A stretch of 8,641 bases of DNA from Synechococcus sp. HW_metabat.21 (lineage in GTDB: Bacteria; Cyanobacteriota; Cyanobacteriia; PCC-6307; Cyanobiaceae), in NCBI GenBank assembly GCA_018623875.1, contig JAAZUZ010000066.1, positions 1 to 8,641 of the forward strand, read 5' to 3'. The translations under genes were made by a program, and so were the position numbers. The notes under the pieces are model-generated. The model had not been told where the DNA came from, made no database searches, and saw nothing but the letters and a program-made list of their open reading frames with translations. This document shows, piece after piece, positions 6,362 to 8,641 of this stretch. Positions within the stretch are counted from its first letter, which is position 1. Every line of letters begins with the position of its first letter.

Positions 6362-6690
6362 TGGCCGTGGCTGGGGCAGCCCGGGTCTTTCAGCTCTCCT
6401 GTCAGCCAACCGAGGGCATGTTCCACCAGCGCGGCCGCTTCCCTTCGCTGGGGGCTAACGGTGGCCGCCGCGGGACTGTTCTCCCCGTCGAGCAGCAACA
6501 CGAGTGCCGCCACCAGTTGCTCGGCCGCCCGCCGTTGGGGCTGTCCTTTCAGGGCATGCCAGTCCTGGTTGCCGATCGCCAGCTTCTGGTGCAGCGCTTG
6601 CGCCAGCTGCTGACTCTCGAGGGGCCATTCCTTTGGGTTCTGCTTTGCCTGATGAGCCTGCACTGGACGGATCCCTTCGGATCGGGCCAT
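6358..6690 (-). CDS. Conserved-looking small cyanobacterial protein, possibly DUF6439 family
   Basis: A protein of about 110 residues if it starts at the ATG at 6690. The body reads like a real soluble helical protein: WPLESQQLAQALHQKL, NQDWHALKGQPQRRAAEQL, VAALVLLLDGE, then a second helix AALVEHALGWLTGELKDPG, and the end CPSHGH, which may be a metal- or thiol-type tail (Cys, two His). From memory it resembles cyanobacterial proteins labelled DUF6439; I could not check this. The frame is open further upstream (ATG at 6747 and 6816), but that part lies opposite the next gene and is less protein-like. A GTG at 6663 is another possible start. It is convergent with the ATPase gene, and its stop overlaps that gene's stop. 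The long plus-strand frame across it (from 6361) looks like a shadow. No function is known. Confidence 0.7.
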   Translation of the reverse strand: MARSEGIRPVQAHQAKQNPKEWPLESQQLAQALHQKLAIGNQDWHALKGQPQRRAAEQLVAALVLLLDGENSPAAATVSPQRREAAALVEHALGWLTGELKDPGCPSHGH

Positions 6691-6699
6691 CCTGACGCC

Positions 6700-6972
6700 A
6701 TGCAACAGCGACCGCGTTCCCCTTATCAGCCGATCCGCTGGCTGCATCAGCTCGCCAACCTCCTGGCGACGGTCTCGGCTGCTGAACGCCTCGACCCACA
6801 GGATGAAAGTCTTCATGCCCGTCGGCTGCGCCAGCGTTTGGCGGCGGCTCAGCGTTTGCTTGATCCACTTCCGGCGCCACTCCAGGCCACGGCCTGGAGT
6901 GAGCGGGCTGTCTGGCAGTTCTTGCGTTGGGGTGGGCTTGGCGCGCTGCTGGCCGTTGTTCTGAAGCGCTAA
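6700..6972 (+). CDS. Small unknown protein, helical with hydrophobic C-terminus
   Basis: A 90-residue protein if it starts at the ATG at 6700. An in-frame ATG at 6652 would add 16 residues but would overlap the divergent gene by 39 bases. The body is helical and Arg/Leu/Ala-rich (PIRWLHQLANLLATVSAAERL, ARRLRQRLAAAQRLLDPL). It ends in a hydrophobic stretch with a basic cap (WGGLGALLAVVLKR), which may be a short tail anchor or an amphipathic helix. I recognise no family. The frame is open back to 6361, but that section is opposite the minus-strand gene and has the look of a shadow. No Shine-Dalgarno sequence is seen at either start. The stop is 10 bases from the stop of the convergent gene at 6983. 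Confidence 0.55.
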   Translation: MQQRPRSPYQPIRWLHQLANLLATVSAAERLDPQDESLHARRLRQRLAAAQRLLDPLPAPLQATAWSERAVWQFLRWGGLGALLAVVLKR

Positions 6973-6982
6973 GCCGGACCGA

Positions 6983-7294
6983 TTACGCCGCGACCTGGAT
7001 GAGCGATTGCTCGGTGGGTGTGTCGTTTGGATCCAGCTCCAACCCTTCAATCCCCTGATCGACGCTTGTGGAAGCCAGGTGCTCGCCGCGAAGCCAAGCG
7101 GCATGGAGAGCGCGGCGGCGGCGATCCTCCGCGAGGACCAACCGATCCGCGGCTGCGATTGGACTTTCGCCGTGGCGTAGTGGGGTGCGCAGGCAGATCC
7201 CAAAGCCGCGGGCTTCGACCTGAACACCTCCTTCCATCAGCACGGTCTGGAAGGTCCAGCCCATCAGCCATCGCACTTTGAAGGGATTGCTCAT
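6983..7294 (-). CDS. Unknown 103-residue protein
   Basis: The protein starts MSNPFKVRWLMGWTFQTV, continues through a short beta-like region (GGVQVEARGFGICLRTPLRHGE) and an Arg-rich helix (ADRLVLAEDRRRRALHAAWLRGEHL), and ends in an acidic, polar tail. It reads as a soluble alpha/beta protein without membrane segments. I do not recognise a family. The ATG at 7294 has only a weak GCGG before it. It lies 55 bases after the methyltransferase on the same strand and may be co-transcribed with it. A small GC-rich inverted repeat (7331-7335 with 7341-7345) sits in that gap but has no T run after it, so it does not look like a terminator. Confidence 0.7.
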   Translation of the reverse strand: MSNPFKVRWLMGWTFQTVLMEGGVQVEARGFGICLRTPLRHGESPIAAADRLVLAEDRRRRALHAAWLRGEHLASTSVDQGIEGLELDPNDTPTEQSLIQVAA

Positions 7295-7349
7295 CCGCCG
7301 CTTGGGTTTCGAAGACCCTATGGACTTTTCGGCGGTGGCCCCGCCTGTG

Positions 7350-8405
7350 TCAGGGCTTGGTGGCAGTCCAGACGCGTGTCATCAGATGGGACTGGGCTCG
7401 AATGCCGCTGAAGCCCGCAGCGTTGAGGCGAGCGTCAATGTCATCGGCGATGTAATCCCGGTAATAGGGCTCATGGAAGACGCGGCGGAAGTTGTCCATC
7501 GCCACTTCAAATTGCGGTGAGTCCGCCATTTGGACGGAATCGGCCAGCACCAGGACGCCACCTGGCTCGAGCACCCGGAAGCAGTCGTTGATGACGGCTT
7601 GGCGCGCCTCCGCGGGCAGCTCGTGCATCAAGAAGACGCAGGTCACCCCCTGCATGGTTCCCTCCGCGAAGGGCATCGCTTCGGCATTGCCCTGCACCAG
7701 CTGCGGCAGTTCTGAGGGGCGTTGCGAGAGCCAACGGTTGGCTTGGCGCAAATAGGAGGAGGACAGATCCAAGCCGCACAGCTGCGCCTTGGGTAGGGCC
7801 GCCCGCAATTGATGCAAGGTGCGCCCGGTCCCCGTCGCGACATCCAAGACCCGCAGGGCACTGGCCGGACGTCCTTCAAACGCGCGCAGTCCCTGCAGCA
7901 GAGGCTTAATCACGCGCCTGCGCATCGGGTCTGCAGTCCCATTGAAGAGAATTTCCACCTGCAGGTCGTAGAGCGATGCCGAGTGGTCGCTCAGGTAGCC
8001 ATCGGTTTGGTGGTGGAAATTCTGTAGGTAGTAGTCCGGATAGTTTTCCTGCTCGACGTTGGTGGGTAGATCACGCACATTCCGCTCCGAGCGCCGGGTC
8101 CAGGTGCTCGGCATGTCCAGCCAGACCAGGGGGTAGCGGGCAGCCCAATCCCCCCAGGGCGCATCAAAGAGCAGTGAGGTGGGATACAGGCCGGCTTCAG
8201 CCTCCTGCCAGTCCACATCCAACAACGCTTTGTGGGAGGCCTGGAGGTCCCGCAGCATCTCGGGTGGGATCGGCAGGGTTTTGGGCGCGCCATCCGGTGC
8301 GACCAGTTCCATCAAGCGGGTGCTGATCTCCTTGTGGGCGACCCCGACCAGGCTCTTGCCCTGTTGCAGGGCCTCATAGGCGAGCTTGGTGACGGCGTCA
8401 GCCAT
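7350..8405 (-). CDS. Class I SAM-dependent methyltransferase
   Basis: A 351-residue protein with a Rossmann-type methyltransferase domain in the second half. Motif I is VLDVATGTGRTL (186-197), the acidic residue binding the SAM ribose is in CGLDLSSSYL (Asp213), the adenine-side motif is QGNAEAMPF (238-246), then VFLMHELP (257-264) and the post-motif LEPGGVLVLAD. This order resembles UbiE/MenG-like C-methyltransferases. The first 180 residues are unlike UbiE: a helical start, then NYPDYYLQNFHHQTDGYLSD (121-140) and a segment with NGTADPMRRRV, which probably shape the substrate pocket. I believe this N-terminal form occurs in cyanobacteria and plastids, but the substrate is unknown to me. The ATG at 8405 is used; no clear ribosome binding site is present. 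It faces away from the partial gene at 8568. Confidence 0.88.
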   Translation of the reverse strand: MADAVTKLAYEALQQGKSLVGVAHKEISTRLMELVAPDGAPKTLPIPPEMLRDLQASHKALLDVDWQEAEAGLYPTSLLFDAPWGDWAARYPLVWLDMPSTWTRRSERNVRDLPTNVEQENYPDYYLQNFHHQTDGYLSDHSASLYDLQVEILFNGTADPMRRRVIKPLLQGLRAFEGRPASALRVLDVATGTGRTLHQLRAALPKAQLCGLDLSSSYLRQANRWLSQRPSELPQLVQGNAEAMPFAEGTMQGVTCVFLMHELPAEARQAVINDCFRVLEPGGVLVLADSVQMADSPQFEVAMDNFRRVFHEPYYRDYIADDIDARLNAAGFSGIRAQSHLMTRVWTATKP

Positions 8406-8514
8406 GGGTGGGATTCGGGTGCGATAAAGCGAGGTCTATTTCAGCTGATGGGACGGCACTGCCGTGGCCCTGTATCGCCCTGGACTCGGGTCAAGATTCA
8501 TGGAGTTATGGGCA

Positions 8515-8538
8515 ATTCAGTAGCAACCGCTACAGAAT
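8515..8538. promoter_or_regulatory. 24-base palindrome with NtcA-like core GTA-N8-TAC
   Basis: Left arm ATTCAGTAGC (8515-8524), spacer AACC, right arm GCTACAGAAT (8529-8538): 9 of 10 positions pair. The centre contains GTA-N8-TAC (8520-8533), the consensus of the cyanobacterial nitrogen regulator NtcA. It lies in the 162-base gap between the divergent methyltransferase and the partial gene, 29 bases before that gene's ATG. No well-placed -10 is seen 22-23 bases after it on the plus strand, so it may instead be another operator or an mRNA leader hairpin. Confidence 0.4.
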
Positions 8539-8552
8539 GATGGGGTGAAGCA

Positions 8553-8560
8553 GGAAGGAG
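8553..8560 (+). promoter_or_regulatory. Strong Shine-Dalgarno sequence of the last gene
   Basis: GGAAGGAG ends 7 bases before the ATG at 8568. It is the best ribosome binding site in the window and fixes the start of the partial gene. Confidence 0.8.
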
Positions 8561-8567
8561 AAAGCTG

Positions 8568-8641
8568 ATGATCGATTTCACCCCTACCGCTCGCTTAAAC
8601 GAGCCCCACTACGTCGCCTGGGTGCGGGAGCGCCAGCGCAG
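8568..8641 (+). CDS. N-terminus of an unidentified protein, cut by window end
   Basis: Only 24 codons are visible, reading MIDFTPTARLNEPHYVAW and then VRERQR. The frame is open to the window end. The strong Shine-Dalgarno sequence 7 bases upstream and the clean start argue for a real and probably well-expressed gene. The visible part is polar with no signal peptide. It is too short to assign a family. The palindrome at 8515-8538 may control it. Confidence 0.65.
   Translation, partial: MIDFTPTARLNEPHYVAWVRERQR

Noticed and set aside
6361..6651. Plus-strand frame starting with TAATG right after the ATPase gene and running into the 6700-6972 gene (203 residues in all)
   Set aside because: This part lies opposite the minus-strand gene at 6358-6690, whose translation looks much more like a real protein. 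The plus frame here is a mix of Cys, His and Gly with no domain pattern. The TAATG junction is probably chance.
6691..7227. Minus-strand upstream extension of the 6358-6690 gene (up to 289 residues)
   Set aside because: It is opposite the 6700-6972 gene and part of 6983-7294 in another frame, and its composition (Ser, Arg, Pro, Trp) looks like a shadow frame.
7331..7345. GC-rich inverted repeat after the methyltransferase as a terminator
   Set aside because: The stem is only 5 bp and no T run follows on either strand.
8489..8494. TTGACC on the minus strand as a -35 element for the methyltransferase
   Set aside because: No -10-like hexamer is found at 16-18 bases; the nearest candidate (GATACA) is only 12 bases away.
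1..8641. Defence system, mobile element, CRISPR or prophage
   Set aside because: No transposase, integrase, Cas, nuclease or toxin-antitoxin motif, no terminal inverted repeats and no regularly spaced repeats are visible. Composition looks even across the window.

Overview
The window looks like chromosomal DNA from a GC-rich unicellular cyanobacterium, most likely a picocyanobacterium of the Synechococcus/Cyanobium type. The reasons are Psb28 (a photosystem II assembly factor), Gun4 (a Mg-chelatase activator of chlorophyll synthesis), the very tight gene packing, the general lack of Shine-Dalgarno sequences, and two copies of the cyanobacterial HIP1 octamer GCGATCGC. I see no insertion sequence, phage gene, CRISPR array, rRNA or tRNA. 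No stretch over about 165 bases lacks a gene.

Layout. Positions 1-723 (+): the C-terminal half of the Sec translocon subunit SecF, then a 65-residue membrane protein joined by an ATGA overlap. Positions 704-5089 (-), read right to left: mnmH (tRNA 2-selenouridine synthase), psb28, two tandem AI-2E-family permeases whose genes overlap by 4 bases, and, after a 105-base gap, a glutaredoxin fused to a MauE/DoxX-like membrane domain. The stretch from mnmH to the second permease has gaps of only 24 and 49 bases plus one ATGA overlap, so it is probably one transcription unit. Positions 5187-6361 (+): gun4 and an RsbW-like ATP-binding protein. Positions 6358-6972: two small unknown genes placed head to head (minus and plus) with almost no space between their starts. 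Positions 6983-8405 (-): a SAM-dependent methyltransferase followed by a 103-residue unknown protein. At 8568 (+) a new gene starts behind the strongest ribosome binding site in the window and runs off the end.

Most genes are housekeeping or photosynthesis-linked: protein export, tRNA wobble modification, PSII assembly and chlorophyll synthesis. I do not see a clear undescribed system such as a defence island. The points most worth following are the glutaredoxin-membrane fusion, the gun4/anti-sigma-like ATPase pair, the head-to-head small genes, and a 24-base palindrome containing a GTA-N8-TAC core before the last gene. All identifications come from reading the translated sequence; no database search was run.
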